Assembly: GCA_002377695.1 (NCBI GenBank) | Contig: DFQH01000008.1 | Coordinates: 92,710-156,709 of the forward strand | Direction: 5' to 3' | Source: Citromicrobium sp. UBA3494 | GTDB lineage: Bacteria > Pseudomonadota > Alphaproteobacteria > Sphingomonadales > Sphingomonadaceae | DNA: 64,000 bases | Shown here: piece by piece, positions 46,834 through 57,382 of the stretch | Position numbering within the stretch: the stretch's first letter is position 1 | Layout of the letters: every line of letters begins with the position of its first letter | Translations under genes and position numbers: made by a program | Notes under the pieces: model-generated | The model's database searches: none | The model's input: only the letters and a program-made list of their open reading frames with translations | What the model was told of the DNA's origin: nothing

Positions 46834-48893
46834 CACAGCAGCACCCAGGTAATGGCCGCGACCACGCCAAGCAGCATGATCAGCGCATAGGTGTTCAGCA
46901 TGCCGGACTGGAAGCGCTTGGCCCCAGCTGCGCCCTGCTTGACCACCCATGCCGCGCCGTCAGGCCCGAAGCGGTCGATTACACCGATGTCCAGCTGCTT
47001 CCAGAACACACGACCGAACCAGAAGGCAGGCTTCACGAAGAGGAAGTTGTACAGCTCGTCGAAGTACCACTTGTTCAGGAAGAAACGGTATATCGGGCCG
47101 AGCTGGTGCGCCGCCTCCTGCGGGACCTTCGGATTGCGGATATAGGCGTACCAAGCGGTCAGCAGGCCGAGCAGCATGGCCCCGGTGGCGGTCAGCTTCA
47201 CCCACAGCGGCACGCCGTGAATCGCGTGGACCAGATCGTAGTTGAAGAAGATCGCCCCGCCCCAGAATTCTTCGGAATCCACGAAGGGTTCGTAATAGAC
47301 GAAGCCGGCAAACACCGCGCCGATGCTCAGCACGATCAGCGGCACGAGCATGACCCAGGGCGCCTCGTGCGGATGATAGCCGGCGGTACCGTCGTCTTCG
47401 TGCGTGGAAGGCACGTGGTGCGCCACCGCCTCGCCGGAATCCTCCTGCGCGGCCGGGTTATGCTCGTCCGGCTCGTCGTGCCCGTGATGGACGGCGTGCT
47501 GGATATGCTCGCTGTCCGCCCAGCGCGGCTTGCCCCAGAAGGTCAGGAACATCAGTCGCCAGCTGTAGAAGCTGGTCAGTAGGGCCGCGATGGCACCCGC
47601 CCAGAAGGCAAAGGTCGCCGCACTGGTGCCGCGCGCGAAGGCGGCCTCCAGGATCGCATCCTTCGAATAGAAGCCTGCGAAGCCGAACACGCCCAGCACA
47701 CCCACGCCGGTAATCGCCAGCGTGCCTGCCATCATCGCCCAGAAGGTGATCGGGATGTGTTTCCGCAGCGCACCGTAATAGCGCATGTCCTGCTCGTGAT
47801 GCATCGCGTGGATGACCGCGCCGGCACCAAGGAACAGCAGCGCCTTGAAGAAGGCATGCGTGAAGAGGTGGAACATGGCGACGCCATAGGCACCCACGCC
47901 CGCAGCGAAGAACATGTAGCCCAGCTGTGAGCAGGTGGAATAGGCGATCACCCGCTTGATGTCCCACTGGGTCGTGCCGATCGTCGCGGCGAACAACGCG
48001 GTCATACCGCCGATGACGGTCACGAACGTGAGCGCGACGGGCGCAGTTTCGAACATGGGGGACAGACGGCAGACCATGAACACGCCTGCCGTCACCATCG
48101 TGGCGGCATGGATCAGCGCGGAAACGGGCGTCGGGCCCTCCATCGCGTCGGGCAGCCAGGTGTGCAGGCCCAGCTGCGCGGATTTGCCCATCGCGCCGAT
48201 GAACAGGAGGATGCACAGGATATCCATCGTCATCAGGCGGAGCCCCATGAAGGTGATGGAACTGCCGCTCATCGCCGGAGCCATTTCGAGGATCTCGGGG
48301 ATCGACACGGTCCCGAACACCAGGAAGGTGCCGAAGATGCCGAGCATGAAGCCCAGGTCGCCCACGCGATTGACCACGAAGGCCTTGATCGCGGCGGCGT
48401 TTGCGCTGGGCTTCTTGTACCAGAAACCGATCAGCAGGTAGGACGCGAGGCCCACGCCTTCCCAACCGAAGAACATCTGTACCAGGTTATCCGCGGTCAC
48501 CAGCATGAGCATGGCGAAGGTGAACAGGCTCAGATAGGCGAAGAAGCGCTGCTGGTCGGGGTCCTCATCCATGTACCCCCACGAGTACAGGTGCACGAGT
48601 GCGGAGACGCTGGTGATGACGACCAGCATCACCGCCGTCAGCGTATCGACCCGCAGAGACCAGTCGAACGCCAGATCGCCGGAAGTGATCCACTGCAGCA
48701 CGGTGACGACCTGCGCCTCCGCCGTGCCGCCCAGAAAGCCGAGAAAGATCGGCCAGCTCAGCGCACAGGAGACGAACAGCGCACCCGTGGTGAGGATCTT
48801 GGCCGGCGTCTTGCCGATTGCGCCGCCGAACAGGCCCGCGACAATGGCAGCCGCGAGCGGCAGGAAAACGATGAGGAGAATGGAAGACTGCAC
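46833..48893 (-). CDS. nuoL: NADH-quinone oxidoreductase subunit L
   Basis: 686 residues starting at GTG. The largest antiporter-like subunit, with the long lateral helix near its C-terminus. Landmarks: [54 protein letters not shown] and [13 protein letters not shown] His/Glu/Asp-rich loop ([16 protein letters not shown]) separates the core from the C-terminal helices. Confidence 0.97.
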   Translation of the reverse strand: MQSSILLIVFLPLAAAIVAGLFGGAIGKTPAKILTTGALFVSCALSWPIFLGFLGGTAEAQVVTVLQWITSGDLAFDWSLRVDTLTAVMLVVITSVSALVHLYSWGYMDEDPDQQRFFAYLSLFTFAMLMLVTADNLVQMFFGWEGVGLASYLLIGFWYKKPSANAAAIKAFVVNRVGDLGFMLGIFGTFLVFGTVSIPEILEMAPAMSGSSITFMGLRLMTMDILCILLFIGAMGKSAQLGLHTWLPDAMEGPTPVSALIHAATMVTAGVFMVCRLSPMFETAPVALTFVTVIGGMTALFAATIGTTQWDIKRVIAYSTCSQLGYMFFAAGVGAYGVAMFHLFTHAFFKALLFLGAGAVIHAMHHEQDMRYYGALRKHIPITFWAMMAGTLAITGVGVLGVFGFAGFYSKDAILEAAFARGTSAATFAFWAGAIAALLTSFYSWRLMFLTFWGKPRWADSEHIQHAVHHGHDEPDEHNPAAQEDSGEAVAHHVPSTHEDDGTAGYHPHEAPWVMLVPLIVLSIGAVFAGFVYYEPFVDSEEFWGGAIFFNYDLVHAIHGVPLWVKLTATGAMLLGLLTAWYAYIRNPKVPQEAAHQLGPIYRFFLNKWYFDELYNFLFVKPAFWFGRVFWKQLDIGVIDRFGPDGAAWVVKQGAAGAKRFQSGMLNTYALIMLLGVVAAITWVLL

Positions 48894-48900
48894 GGGTGGT

Positions 48901-49206
48901 TCAGCCCTTCATCCGGTTCACGTCGTCGACCGCGATGGTGCCGCGATCACGGAAGAATATGACAAGGATCGCAAGGCCGACGGCGGCTTCGCCCGCAGCG
49001 ACGGCCAGCACGAACATTGCGAAGATCTGCCCCGTCAGATCGCCGAGGAAGGCGCTGAATGCGACGAGGTTGATGTTCACCGCCAGCAGGATCAGCTCGA
49101 TCGCCATCAGGATGACGATCACGTTCTTGCGGTTGAGGAAGATGCCCAGCACGCCGAGCACGAACAGGATCGCGCTGACGATGATGTAATGCTCGATCCC
49201 GATCAT
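48901..49206 (-). CDS. nuoK: NADH-quinone oxidoreductase subunit K
   Basis: 101 residues with three membrane spans, including the conserved Glu-bearing helices ([20 protein letters not shown] and [18 protein letters not shown]) that form part of the proton path. Its ATG overlaps the stop of a 34-residue coupled reading frame. Confidence 0.96.
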   Translation of the reverse strand: MIGIEHYIIVSAILFVLGVLGIFLNRKNVIVILMAIELILLAVNINLVAFSAFLGDLTGQIFAMFVLAVAAGEAAVGLAILVIFFRDRGTIAVDDVNRMKG

Positions 49207-49307
49207 TTCCGGCCTCGTATCGCGTTGAAAATACCGAAAGCAATCAGGCCCAAGAAGCCCATCGTCATCAAAAATATGATGACCTGCCAGACGCCAAAGC
49301 CACTCAC
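49203..49307 (-). CDS. 34-aa single-span membrane microprotein between nuoJ and nuoK
   Basis: A GTG-initiated frame of 34 residues: a short polar start, one membrane helix ([19 protein letters not shown]) and a basic end (RGRK). The GTG overlaps the nuoJ stop (GTGA) and has a strong Shine-Dalgarno (GAGGGGG, 7 nt upstream, inside nuoJ). Its own stop overlaps the nuoK ATG (ATGA). Overlaps on both sides mean it is very likely translated, and without it nuoK would lie about 100 nt from nuoJ. Positive-inside rules would place the basic end in the cytoplasm. I know no named family. Confidence 0.65.
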   Translation of the reverse strand: MSGFGVWQVIIFLMTMGFLGLIAFGIFNAIRGRK

Positions 49308-49924
49308 AGTTCGACCCCCTCGCCCACGGTGGGCTGCTTCATCTGCGTCGCTTCCTTCGGGTTGCGGCGTACCTGCTTGGTGATGTTCTGGTGGCCGCGC
49401 GTGGTCTTGAGATCGCGGTGGGTCAGCACGATCGCGCCGATCATCGCCACCAGCAGGATCAGGCCCGCTACTTCGAAGACGAAGATGTACTTGGAATAGA
49501 GCAGCGCGCCCACATTCTCGATATTGCTGTTGGCCATGCTCGGCGCATTCTCGCCACTGGCCGTACCCAGCTCCAGCGCGCCTGCATTGAGCGCGCCGAT
49601 GCCCAGCACCAGCTCCGCCAGCAGCACCAGCGCAATCGCGATGCCCAGCGGGAAGTTCTTGATGAAGCCAGCGCGCATTTCCGCCATATCCACGTCCAGC
49701 ATCATCACGACGAACAGGAACAGCACGGCCACGGCACCGACGTAAACGACGACCAGCAGCATCGCGATGAATTCCGCACCCAGCAGGACCATCAGCCCCG
49801 CCGCGTTGAAGAAGGCGAGGATCAGCCACAGGACCGAATGCACAGGATTGCGGCTCATGATCGTCAGCACGGCGCTGGCAATCACGAGAAACGCGAAGAG
49901 GTAGAAGGCGATGGCCTGGATCAT
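49304..49924 (-). CDS. nuoJ: NADH-quinone oxidoreductase subunit J
   Basis: 206 residues, five membrane spans. Typical NuoJ start ([40 protein letters not shown]) and the long third-helix region [24 protein letters not shown], which rearranges during quinone coupling. A basic C-terminal extension ends near its overlap with the microprotein start. 39 nt downstream of nuoI. Confidence 0.96.
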   Translation of the reverse strand: MIQAIAFYLFAFLVIASAVLTIMSRNPVHSVLWLILAFFNAAGLMVLLGAEFIAMLLVVVYVGAVAVLFLFVVMMLDVDMAEMRAGFIKNFPLGIAIALVLLAELVLGIGALNAGALELGTASGENAPSMANSNIENVGALLYSKYIFVFEVAGLILLVAMIGAIVLTHRDLKTTRGHQNITKQVRRNPKEATQMKQPTVGEGVEL

Positions 49925-49963
49925 GGCTTTTTAAGGATGCCCCGAACGTGGTCTGTGGCGCGC

Positions 49964-50449
49964 CTAGCGGTAGGGCGCGTCGGCTTCAAGGTTGGCTGCG
50001 ATGGCGCGTTCCCATTTGTCACCATTGGCGAGCAGCTTCGCCTTGTCGTAAAGCAATTCCTCGCGGGTTTCCGTCGAATATTCGAAGTTCGGCCCCTCGA
50101 CGATCGCATCCACCGGGCACGCTTCCTGACAGAAACCGCAATAAATGCACTTGGTCATGTCGATGTCGTAGCGCGTCGTACGGCGCGAACCGTCCGCCCG
50201 CGGTTCCGACTCGATGGTAATCGCCTGCGCCGGGCACACCGCCTCGCACAGCTTGCACGCGATGCAGCGCTCTTCCCCGTTGGGATAGCGACGCAGCGCA
50301 TGCTCGCCCCGGAACCGCGGCGAGATCGGGTTCTTCTCGTAAGGGTAGTTGATCGTGACCTTGGGCTTGAAGAGATACTTCAAGGTCAGCGCGTGGGCCT
50401 TCACGAACTCGTAGAGCGTGAAGGCCTTGAGGGTCTGGGCGATACTCAT
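49964..50449 (-). CDS. nuoI: NADH-quinone oxidoreductase subunit I
   Basis: 161 residues. Peripheral-arm subunit carrying clusters N6a and N6b, with two ferredoxin motifs, [12 protein letters not shown] and [12 protein letters not shown]. An N-terminal amphipathic helix lies on the membrane. The start at 50449 overlaps the nuoH stop (ATGA). Confidence 0.97.
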   Translation of the reverse strand: MSIAQTLKAFTLYEFVKAHALTLKYLFKPKVTINYPYEKNPISPRFRGEHALRRYPNGEERCIACKLCEAVCPAQAITIESEPRADGSRRTTRYDIDMTKCIYCGFCQEACPVDAIVEGPNFEYSTETREELLYDKAKLLANGDKWERAIAANLEADAPYR

Positions 50450-51494
50450 GAATAATGTCCGGTGGCCATCAGGTAGCCGCTGATTACGAAAACGAAGATC
50501 AGGCTCATCGGCAGGAAGATCTTCCAGCCAAGCCGCATCAGCTGGTCGTAGCGGTAGCGCGGCACGGTCGCCATCACCCAGCTGAACATGAAGAAGAAGA
50601 ACAGCGTCTTCAGGAAGAACCAGATGAAGCCGGGCACGAGGTACAGCGGCGCCCAGTCGATCGGGGGCAGCCACCCGCCGAAGAACAGCAGCGTGTTGAG
50701 CGCGCACATCAGCAGGATGTTGGCGTACTCGCCCAGCCAGAACAGCGCGAAGGCTCATCGCTGGAATATTCGGTCTGGTAGCCCGCAACCAGCTCGCTCT
50801 CCGCCTCGGTCAGGTCGAACGGCACGCGCTGCGTTTCGGCGAGGCTGGAGATGAAGAACACCACCCAGATCGGGAAGATCAGCGGGTGCACCACATAGGC
50901 ATTGATGATGCCGAGGCCGAATTCCTGCTGCGCGGCGACGATGCCGGACAGGTTGAACGTGCCTGCGAACAGCACGACGCACACGAGGATGAAGCCGATC
51001 GAGACTTCGTAGCTGATCATCTGCGCGGCGGCGCGCATCGCCGAAAAGAACGGGTATTTCGAGTTACTCGCCCACCCGCTCATGACCACGCCGTAAACGC
51101 CCAGCGAACTGATCGCGAGAACGTAGAGCAGGCCCACGTTGATGTCTGCCAGTACCACACCCGCATCGAAGGGGATCACTGCCCATGCCATCAACGCGAC
51201 CGTGAAGGTCACGATCGGTGCGAGGATGAAGATGCCCTTGTTGGCGGCGCTCGGAATGATGGTTTCCTGGAGGAAGACCTTGAGGCCGTCGGCGAAGCTC
51301 TGCAGCAGGCCGAAGGGGCCGACCACATTGGGGCCACGGCGCAAATTGATCGCCGCCCAGACCTTGCGGTCGACGTAAATGATCATCGCGACGGCCAGCA
51401 TCAGCGGCAGCGCGATCAGTAGGATGCCCACGATAGTGGCGATGAACCACGCCCATTCGTAGTTCATGCCGAGATTCTGGAAGAAGTCGATCAT
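50446..51494 (-). pseudogene. nuoH: NADH-quinone oxidoreductase subunit H, frameshifted as sequenced
   Basis: Membrane subunit at the quinone site. The first 240 codons (51494 to about 50760) read normally: [45 protein letters not shown]. The frame then breaks in the 8 bases 50752-50759, giving a short wrong tail that stops at 50709. The correct continuation ([27 protein letters not shown]... to 50446) is in another frame. The total of 1049 nt is one base short of (or two over) a multiple of three. Both halves are otherwise well conserved and all other nuo genes are intact, so a sequencing or assembly error is the simplest explanation. Confidence 0.85.
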
Positions 51495-53533
51495 TCCGCG
51501 GCCTCCAGCAGATCTTCGCCATGGACCAGTTCGGCCGAGCAGCGCTGCATCGTCTCGCTTGCGCGGGCGATGGGGTTGGTCAGGTAAGGATCGGCGATCG
51601 GATAGGTGATCGCACCCTTGGCCTTGGGCGTCTTCTTACCCTTGGGCAGCTTGCCCAGCGGGGCGAGGCCTTCCTCGCCCAGCGCGGGCACGGCCTCAAT
51701 CATCGCGGACTGCAACTGCGCGAAGCTGTCGAAGCCCACGGTGACGCCGAAGGCATCGGCCAGCGCGCGCAGGATCGTCCAGTCCTCGCGCGCGTCACCG
51801 GGAGCGAACACCGCCTTTTCGGCGAACTGCACGCGGCCCTCGGTGTTGACGTAGGTCCCGTCCTTCTCAGCGTAGCTGGCGGCGGGCAGGATGATGTCCG
51901 CCGCATGCGCACCGGCATCGCCGTGGTGGCCGATATAGACTTTCAGGCTGTTCTCGAACTTCGAATAGTCGAGCGAATCCGCGCCGAGCGACAGGAGCAC
52001 TGCGGGCGCTGCGTCGATCACATCCTTGATGCCACCCTTCTGCGCGTAGCCCAGCATCACCGCGCCCATCCGGGCCGCGGCGGTGTGGATGACGTTGAAG
52101 CCGTTCCAGGCCTCTCCGTCGATGTCGCGCGCGAGGTTCCATTCGCTGGCGAGCACCAGTGCCGGGTGCAGCGCATTGGCTGCCAAGCCGCCGGGGCCGA
52201 CAATGATCGCGGGCCGCGCCGCGTCCTTGAACGCATCCGCAACATGGCCGGGCAGATCGTGCAGCAGGCCTGCATCTTCCCCCAGGAATTCGCAGGCGAA
52301 GGTCGTGTCCCACTCGGGCCCGATCAGGAAGATTTTCGCCCCGCGCTTAGCCGCCTTGCGCAGACGCACATTGATCAGCGGTGCTTCGTGGCGAACCTGG
52401 CTGCCGACGATCAGGATCGCATCGGCGGTCTCGATACCCGCGAAGGTGGAGTTAAACGCAATCCCGGCGAGGCTGGAGCAATCGTAGTCCAGCCCGGTCT
52501 GGCGGCCTTCGAGCTTGTCCGAGCCCAGTTCGGCGAGCAGGCGCTTGGCGGCAAACATCGTCTCGCAATCGACCAGATCGCCCGCAACTGCGGCGATGGA
52601 GCCCTCCCCGCCCTGCCTGGCGGCCTTCACGATCGCGTCGAAAGCGTCCTGCCAGCTGGCCTGTTTGAGCTTGCCTGCCCGTTCGCCGCTGACCGCGCGC
52701 ATCCATACGCTGTCGAGCCGACGCCGCGTGAGGCCATCGACCTGGTAGCGCGCCTTGTCCGACAGCCACTCTTCATTGACATCGTCATTGATCCGGGGAA
52801 GCGCACGCATGACCTCGCGGCCACGGCTGTCGAGCCTGATGTTGGCGCCGACAGCATCGGACACGTCGATGGACAGCGTCTTCTTCAGCTCCCACGGGCG
52901 CGCTTCGAACGAATAGGGGCGGCTGGTGAGCGCACCGACCGGGCACAGGTCGATCACGTTGGCGCTCAGTTCATGCTGCGCCGCCTGCTCCAGGTAGGTG
53001 GTGATCTGCATGTCCTCGCCGCGATACAGCGCGCCGATCTCGTCCACCCCCGCGATCTCTTCGGAGAAGCGCACGCAGCGGGTGCAGTGAATGCAGCGGG
53101 TCATGATCGTCTTGATCAGGGGCCCCATGTATTTCTCGGTCACGGCGCGCTTGTTCTCGTGATAGCGCGTCGCACCGCGACCATAGTACATCGACTGGTC
53201 CTGCAAGTCGCATTCGCCGCCCTGATCGCAGATCGGGCAGTCGAGCGGGTGGTTGATGAGCAGGAACTCCATCACCCCTTCGCGCGCCGCACGCACCATC
53301 TCGCTATCCGTGCGGATTTCCTGCCCTTCGGTGGCGGGCAGCGCACAGCTGGCCTGCGGCTTGGGCGGCCCGGGCTTCACCTCGACCAGGCACATGCGGC
53401 AATTGCCCGCGATGCTCAGCCGCTCGTGGTAGCAGAAACGCGGGATTTCCTTACCCGCAAGCTCGCACGCCTGCAGCACGGTGGCGCCTTCGGGCGCGTC
53501 GATTTCCTGTCCGTCTACGGTGACTTTAGGCAT
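51491..53533 (-). CDS. nuoG: NADH-quinone oxidoreductase subunit G
   Basis: 680 residues. N-terminal [2Fe-2S] domain ([16 protein letters not shown], then SCALP), His-Cys3 cluster ([17 protein letters not shown]), and [4Fe-4S] motif [10 protein letters not shown], followed by a molybdopterin-oxidoreductase-like domain. A Lys-rich stretch occurs near the C-terminus. Start overlaps the nuoF stop (TAATG), and its own stop overlaps the nuoH start (ATGA). Confidence 0.97.
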   Translation of the reverse strand: MPKVTVDGQEIDAPEGATVLQACELAGKEIPRFCYHERLSIAGNCRMCLVEVKPGPPKPQASCALPATEGQEIRTDSEMVRAAREGVMEFLLINHPLDCPICDQGGECDLQDQSMYYGRGATRYHENKRAVTEKYMGPLIKTIMTRCIHCTRCVRFSEEIAGVDEIGALYRGEDMQITTYLEQAAQHELSANVIDLCPVGALTSRPYSFEARPWELKKTLSIDVSDAVGANIRLDSRGREVMRALPRINDDVNEEWLSDKARYQVDGLTRRRLDSVWMRAVSGERAGKLKQASWQDAFDAIVKAARQGGEGSIAAVAGDLVDCETMFAAKRLLAELGSDKLEGRQTGLDYDCSSLAGIAFNSTFAGIETADAILIVGSQVRHEAPLINVRLRKAAKRGAKIFLIGPEWDTTFACEFLGEDAGLLHDLPGHVADAFKDAARPAIIVGPGGLAANALHPALVLASEWNLARDIDGEAWNGFNVIHTAAARMGAVMLGYAQKGGIKDVIDAAPAVLLSLGADSLDYSKFENSLKVYIGHHGDAGAHAADIILPAASYAEKDGTYVNTEGRVQFAEKAVFAPGDAREDWTILRALADAFGVTVGFDSFAQLQSAMIEAVPALGEEGLAPLGKLPKGKKTPKAKGAITYPIADPYLTNPIARASETMQRCSAELVHGEDLLEAAE

Positions 53534-54828
53534 TATTCGGCAGCTTCCTGCAGAGTGTTTGCACGTTCGGCTATGCGCCGTTCAAGCTCAGGGCGGAAGT
53601 GGCGGATCAGGCCCTGGATCGGCCACGCGGCCGCATCGCCCAGGGCGCAGATCGTGTGGCCTTCCACCTGCTTGGTGACGGTGTGGAGCATGTCGATCTC
53701 GTCGATATCGGCATCGCCCGTCTCAAGCCGCTTCATCACGCGCCACATCCACCCGGTGCCTTCGCGGCACGGCGTGCACTGGCCGCAGCTCTCGTGCTTG
53801 TAGAAATAGCTGATGCGGCTGATCGCACGGACGATGTCGGTCGACTTGTCCATCACGATCACGGCTGCCGTACCGAGGCCTGAGCCGAGTTCCTTCAGCC
53901 CGTCGAAGTCCATCGGCGTGTCCATGATCTGCTCGGCCGGGACCAGCGGGACCGACGAGCCGCCCGGGATCACCGCCAGCAGATTGTCCCACCCGCCGCG
54001 AATGCCGCCGCAGTGCCGCTCGATCAGCTCACGGAAGGGAATGCTCATCTCTTCCTCGACCACGCAGGGCTTTTCGACATGTCCGCTGATCTGGAACAGC
54101 TTGGTGCCCGAATTCTTTTCGCGCCCGAAGCCGTCGAACCAGGCAGGCCCGCGCCGCAGGATCGTCGGCACGACCGCGATGCTCTCCACATTGTTCACCG
54201 TCGTGGGGCAGCCATAGAGGCCCGCACCTGCCGGGAACGGCGGCTTGAGGCGCGGCTGACCCTTCTTGCCTTCGAGGCTTTCGATCAGCGCGGTTTCCTC
54301 ACCGCAAATATAGGCGCCCGCGCCACGATGCAGGAATACGTCGTAATCATAGCCCGAACCGCAGGCGTTCTTGCCGATCAGCCCGGCGTCATACGCCTCG
54401 TCGATCGCCGCCTGCAGCGCCTCGGCCTCGCGGATATATTCGCCGCGAATGTAAATATAGGCGGCGCGCGCGCGCATCGCGAAGCCCGCGACCAGCGCGC
54501 CTTCGATCAGCTTGTGCGGATCGTGCCGCATGATCTCGCGGTCCTTGCAGGAACCGGGCTCGGATTCGTCGGCATTGATGACGAGGAAGCTGGGGCGGCC
54601 GTCCTTCGATTCCTTGGGCATGAAGGACCACTTCATGCCGGTCGGGAAACCAGCACCGCCGCGTCCGCGCAGGCCCGACGCCTTCACATCCTCGATGATG
54701 GCGTCCTGCCCCTTGGCGAGCAGCGCCTTGGTATCGTCCCAGTCGCCACGCGCCTGTGCGGCCTTCAGCCCGGCGGACTGGAACCCGTAGAGGTTGGTGA
54801 AGATGCGGTCCTTATCGGACAGGCTCAT
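53533..54828 (-). CDS. nuoF: NADH-quinone oxidoreductase subunit F
   Basis: 431 residues. NADH- and FMN-binding subunit: [53 protein letters not shown], and the N3 cluster motif [12 protein letters not shown]. The ATG at 54828 overlaps the stop of a 47-residue membrane frame (ATGA). Confidence 0.97.
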   Translation of the reverse strand: MSLSDKDRIFTNLYGFQSAGLKAAQARGDWDDTKALLAKGQDAIIEDVKASGLRGRGGAGFPTGMKWSFMPKESKDGRPSFLVINADESEPGSCKDREIMRHDPHKLIEGALVAGFAMRARAAYIYIRGEYIREAEALQAAIDEAYDAGLIGKNACGSGYDYDVFLHRGAGAYICGEETALIESLEGKKGQPRLKPPFPAGAGLYGCPTTVNNVESIAVVPTILRRGPAWFDGFGREKNSGTKLFQISGHVEKPCVVEEEMSIPFRELIERHCGGIRGGWDNLLAVIPGGSSVPLVPAEQIMDTPMDFDGLKELGSGLGTAAVIVMDKSTDIVRAISRISYFYKHESCGQCTPCREGTGWMWRVMKRLETGDADIDEIDMLHTVTKQVEGHTICALGDAAAWPIQGLIRHFRPELERRIAERANTLQEAAE

Positions 54829-54968
54829 GCCATAACTCCAAACACAACGAAGGCCGCCACAGCGAGGATCGCGAGCAGCGCGAGCGTCTTGAAAATCCCG
54901 CTCAGCACCTTCCACGCAATAGCAACGACGATCAGCGCAACGATGACGGTGACGATGCTAAATTCCAT
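54825..54968 (-). CDS. 47-aa two-span membrane microprotein upstream of nuoF
   Basis: 47 residues that are nearly all apolar: two helices ([17 protein letters not shown] and [18 protein letters not shown]) around a short VLSGIFK turn. The ATG at 54968 shares its A with the preceding stop (TGATG), and its TGA overlaps the nuoF ATG (ATGA). The double coupling is the main evidence that it is real. No homologue recognised. Confidence 0.62.
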   Translation of the reverse strand: MEFSIVTVIVALIVVAIAWKVLSGIFKTLALLAILAVAAFVVFGVMA

Positions 54969-55156
54969 CACGCACCCCTTTCGCCAGCGTTATCCGGCAG
55001 CTTGCGGCCCAGGAAAATCAGCCCCAAACCCATGAATGGCAGGCCCAGGCCGAAAAAGGCCGGGCCGAGCGTCAGGGCGAAAGACACCGTCAGGGCAATG
55101 CCGATCGTCAGGAAAGAGATGCCGAGCGCCCTGTTGTTACTAGACTGGCCGCTCAC
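54968..55156 (-). CDS. 62-aa membrane microprotein between nuoE and nuoF
   Basis: 62 residues from GTG 55156, which overlaps the previous stop (GTGA). A polar N-terminus (MSGQSSNN) is followed by two Gly/Phe/Leu-rich helices (ISFLTIGIALTVSFAL and LGLPFMGLGLIFLG) and a charged C-terminus (RKLPDNAGERG). Middle member of three consecutive coupled membrane frames. No named family. Confidence 0.62.
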   Translation of the reverse strand: MSGQSSNNRALGISFLTIGIALTVSFALTLGPAFFGLGLPFMGLGLIFLGRKLPDNAGERGA

Positions 55157-55323
55157 TGGTCACCCACTTTCCTGGACTGGGAACCAAAGACACCGAAGCC
55201 CCCGAACAGGAACCCCAGAATGGCCCATACCACCCAGTCGTCGCCCTGAAGGAATTTGACCACCGCCAGTACGAGGAAGATCACCCCGACGACCGGAAAG
55301 CCTTTGTTGACCGCTGCGGACAT
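55153..55323 (-). CDS. 56-aa membrane microprotein after nuoE
   Basis: 56 residues from ATG 55323, sharing one base with the nuoE stop (TGATG). Two hydrophobic helices (FPVVGVIFLVLAVVKF and VVWAILGFLFGGFGVFG) are separated by LQGDD, and the tail is polar (SQSRKVGDQ). Its TGA overlaps the GTG of the next small gene. First of the three-gene chain between nuoE and nuoF. Confidence 0.65.
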   Translation of the reverse strand: MSAAVNKGFPVVGVIFLVLAVVKFLQGDDWVVWAILGFLFGGFGVFGSQSRKVGDQ

Positions 55324-55991
55324 CACCATTCACCCCGGTAATCGTGGTTTTCGGTGACCATTTCCTTGAGCGTGGTGGGCCCGCCGCTGGGTTCGCTGGT
55401 GTGACGGCCCGGCTCCTGCGTGCCGGTCTTGGGCTGCTCGCCCTTCGCCAACGCGTCAAGCACGGCGTCGAGCCGTTCGGGCGTCAGGTCTTCGTAATTG
55501 TCGTCGTTGATCTGGACCATCGGCGCGGTCGCGCAATTGCCCATGCATTCGACTTCGGTGAGCGTCCACAACCCGTCGTCGGACACGTGGCCCATCTTCA
55601 TCCCGCGCTTCTTGCACGTGGCGATGATGTCGTCCGAGCCGCGCAGCATGCACGGCGTCGTGCCGCAGACTTGCACGTGGTACTTACCCACGGGCTTCAT
55701 GTTGTACATGAAGTAGAAGGTCGCGACCTCGAGCACGCGGATCACCGGCATGTCGAGATAGTTCGCGACATACTCGATCACCGGCAGCGGCAGCCACCCT
55801 TGCGTATCGGTTTCCTCGCCGACCTGCCGCTGCGCAAGGTCGAGCAGCGGCATCACCGCGGATTTCTGGCGCCCTTGGGGATAGCGAGCAAGCGCCTTCT
55901 GCGCCTTCGCCTCGTAGGCTTCGTTGAAGGCGAAATTGCCCCACCGCTCGCGCAGTTCGGGGGTGTCGGGTGCGGGTGTGCGGTCAGCCAA
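55323..55991 (-). CDS. nuoE: NADH-quinone oxidoreductase subunit E
   Basis: 222 residues. Thioredoxin-like subunit with [2Fe-2S] cluster N1a; ligands are seen in CGTTPCMLRG and VECMGNCATAP. The start is TTG 55991 with GGGAG 7 nt upstream; the family start [10 protein letters not shown] fits. An extended polar C-terminal tail (about 50 residues, GTQEPGRHTSEPSGG) follows the core. Starts 8 nt inside the end of the 58-residue membrane frame. Confidence 0.95.
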   Translation of the reverse strand: MADRTPAPDTPELRERWGNFAFNEAYEAKAQKALARYPQGRQKSAVMPLLDLAQRQVGEETDTQGWLPLPVIEYVANYLDMPVIRVLEVATFYFMYNMKPVGKYHVQVCGTTPCMLRGSDDIIATCKKRGMKMGHVSDDGLWTLTEVECMGNCATAPMVQINDDNYEDLTPERLDAVLDALAKGEQPKTGTQEPGRHTSEPSGGPTTLKEMVTENHDYRGEW

Positions 55992-56160
55992 GGAACTTCT
56001 CCCGCTTCTTCCAAATCATCTTAATTGCTGCGCCGATAATCGCGGCGCCGAGAGCAGCTGCAAAAATGCCCCATGGCTTATCAAACACTGCGATGGCCAA
56101 GATGATACCAACGATCACTGCGCCCAATCCGAGCGACATTGCCAACTTCCATTCGCTCAC
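55984..56160 (-). CDS. 58-aa two-span membrane microprotein between nuoD and nuoE
   Basis: 58 residues from GTG 56160, overlapping the nuoD stop (GTGA). Two helices ([16 protein letters not shown] and [16 protein letters not shown]) with an aromatic turn (DKPW) and a strongly basic cytoplasmic-type tail ([12 protein letters not shown]). Its end overlaps the nuoE start by 8 nt. Codon use is less GC-rich at third positions than nuoD, so it may evolve quickly. Confidence 0.65.
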   Translation of the reverse strand: MSEWKLAMSLGLGAVIVGIILAIAVFDKPWGIFAAALGAAIIGAAIKMIWKKREKFLG

Positions 56161-57374
56161 CGGTCACACTCCCCGAACACGACGTCGATTGCGCCGAGGA
56201 TGGCGGTGGCGTCCGGCAGCATGTGGCCCTTGGTCATCATGTCCATCGCCTGCAGGTGGCTGAACGCGGTCGGGCGGATCTTGCAGCGGTAGGGTTTGTT
56301 CGACCCGTCGCTGACCAGGTACACGCCGAATTCGCCCTTGGGGCTTTCGGTCGCAACGTAGACCTCGCCCGCGGGCACGTGGAAGCCTTCGGTGTAGAGC
56401 TTGAAGTGGTGGATCAGCGCTTCCATCGACTGCTTCATCTCGCCGCGCTTGGGCGGCACGACCTTGCGGTCGTCGCTGGCGATGGGGCCGGACGGCATCT
56501 CGGCAAGACACTGCTTGATGATGCGCGCGCTCTGGTAGACTTCCTGCACGCGGACCATGAAGCGGTCGTAGCAGTCCGAATTGGTGCCCACCGGAATGTC
56601 GAATTCCATCCGGTCGTAGACGTCGTAGGGCTGCGACTTGCGCAGATCCCACGGAACGCCCGCGGCGCGGATCAGCGGACCGGAGAAGCCCCACTTGATG
56701 GCATCTTCGCGGCTGACCACGGCAATGTCGACGTTGCGCTGCTTGAAGATGCGGTTGTCCATGACGAGGCTCATCGCGTCGCCGAAGAGTTCGGGTACGC
56801 GATTGTCGAGCCATTCGCCGATGTCGACCAGCAACTTCTCCGGCACGTCCTGGTGGACGCCGCCGGGGCGGAACCATGCGGAATGCATGCGCGCACCCGA
56901 AGCGCGCTCGAAGAAGTTCATGCAGTCTTCGCGCAGCTCGAAGACCCACAGGTTCGGCGTCATCGCGCCGACGTCCATCACGTGCGCGCCGATGTTGAGG
57001 AAGTGGTTCGACATGCGCGTCAGCTCGGCGAACAGCACCCGCAGATACTGCGCCCGGATCGGCACTTCTAGGTTGAGCAGCTTCTCGATCGCCAGGACGT
57101 AGGAATGTTCCTGACACAGCGGCGAACAGTAATCGAGCCGGTCGAAATAGGGCAGCGCCTGCAGGTAGGTCTTGTGCTCGATCAGCTTCTCGGTGCCGCG
57201 ATGCAGCAGGCCGACATGGGGGTCCACGCGCTCGACGATCTCGCCGTCGAGCTCCATGACCATGCGCAGCACGCCGTGCGCCGCAGGGTGCTGCGGGCCG
57301 AAATTGATCGTGTAGTTGGTGATCTCGTCGTCGCCGGTGGTGGGCGATTCCTCGATCGTCAGTCCGTGTGCCAT
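56157..57374 (-). CDS. nuoD: NADH-quinone oxidoreductase subunit D
   Basis: 405 residues. 49-kDa-type subunit that lines the quinone cavity. Conserved: [36 protein letters not shown], and the C-terminal [12 protein letters not shown] 57374 is favoured: AGGA upstream overlaps the stop of the preceding lipoprotein gene. A further in-frame start at 57398 lies within that gene's end. Confidence 0.97.
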   Translation of the reverse strand: MAHGLTIEESPTTGDDEITNYTINFGPQHPAAHGVLRMVMELDGEIVERVDPHVGLLHRGTEKLIEHKTYLQALPYFDRLDYCSPLCQEHSYVLAIEKLLNLEVPIRAQYLRVLFAELTRMSNHFLNIGAHVMDVGAMTPNLWVFELREDCMNFFERASGARMHSAWFRPGGVHQDVPEKLLVDIGEWLDNRVPELFGDAMSLVMDNRIFKQRNVDIAVVSREDAIKWGFSGPLIRAAGVPWDLRKSQPYDVYDRMEFDIPVGTNSDCYDRFMVRVQEVYQSARIIKQCLAEMPSGPIASDDRKVVPPKRGEMKQSMEALIHHFKLYTEGFHVPAGEVYVATESPKGEFGVYLVSDGSNKPYRCKIRPTAFSHLQAMDMMTKGHMLPDATAILGAIDVVFGECDR

Positions 57375-57382
57375 CTCGTTTC

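Noticed and set aside
50446-51494. nuoH as a genuine split gene with reinitiation at the TGATG
   Set aside because: The Met used is an ordinary internal residue of NuoH, and a break in a membrane helix bundle would be unlikely to work; an indel error is simpler, though kept as a finding to check.
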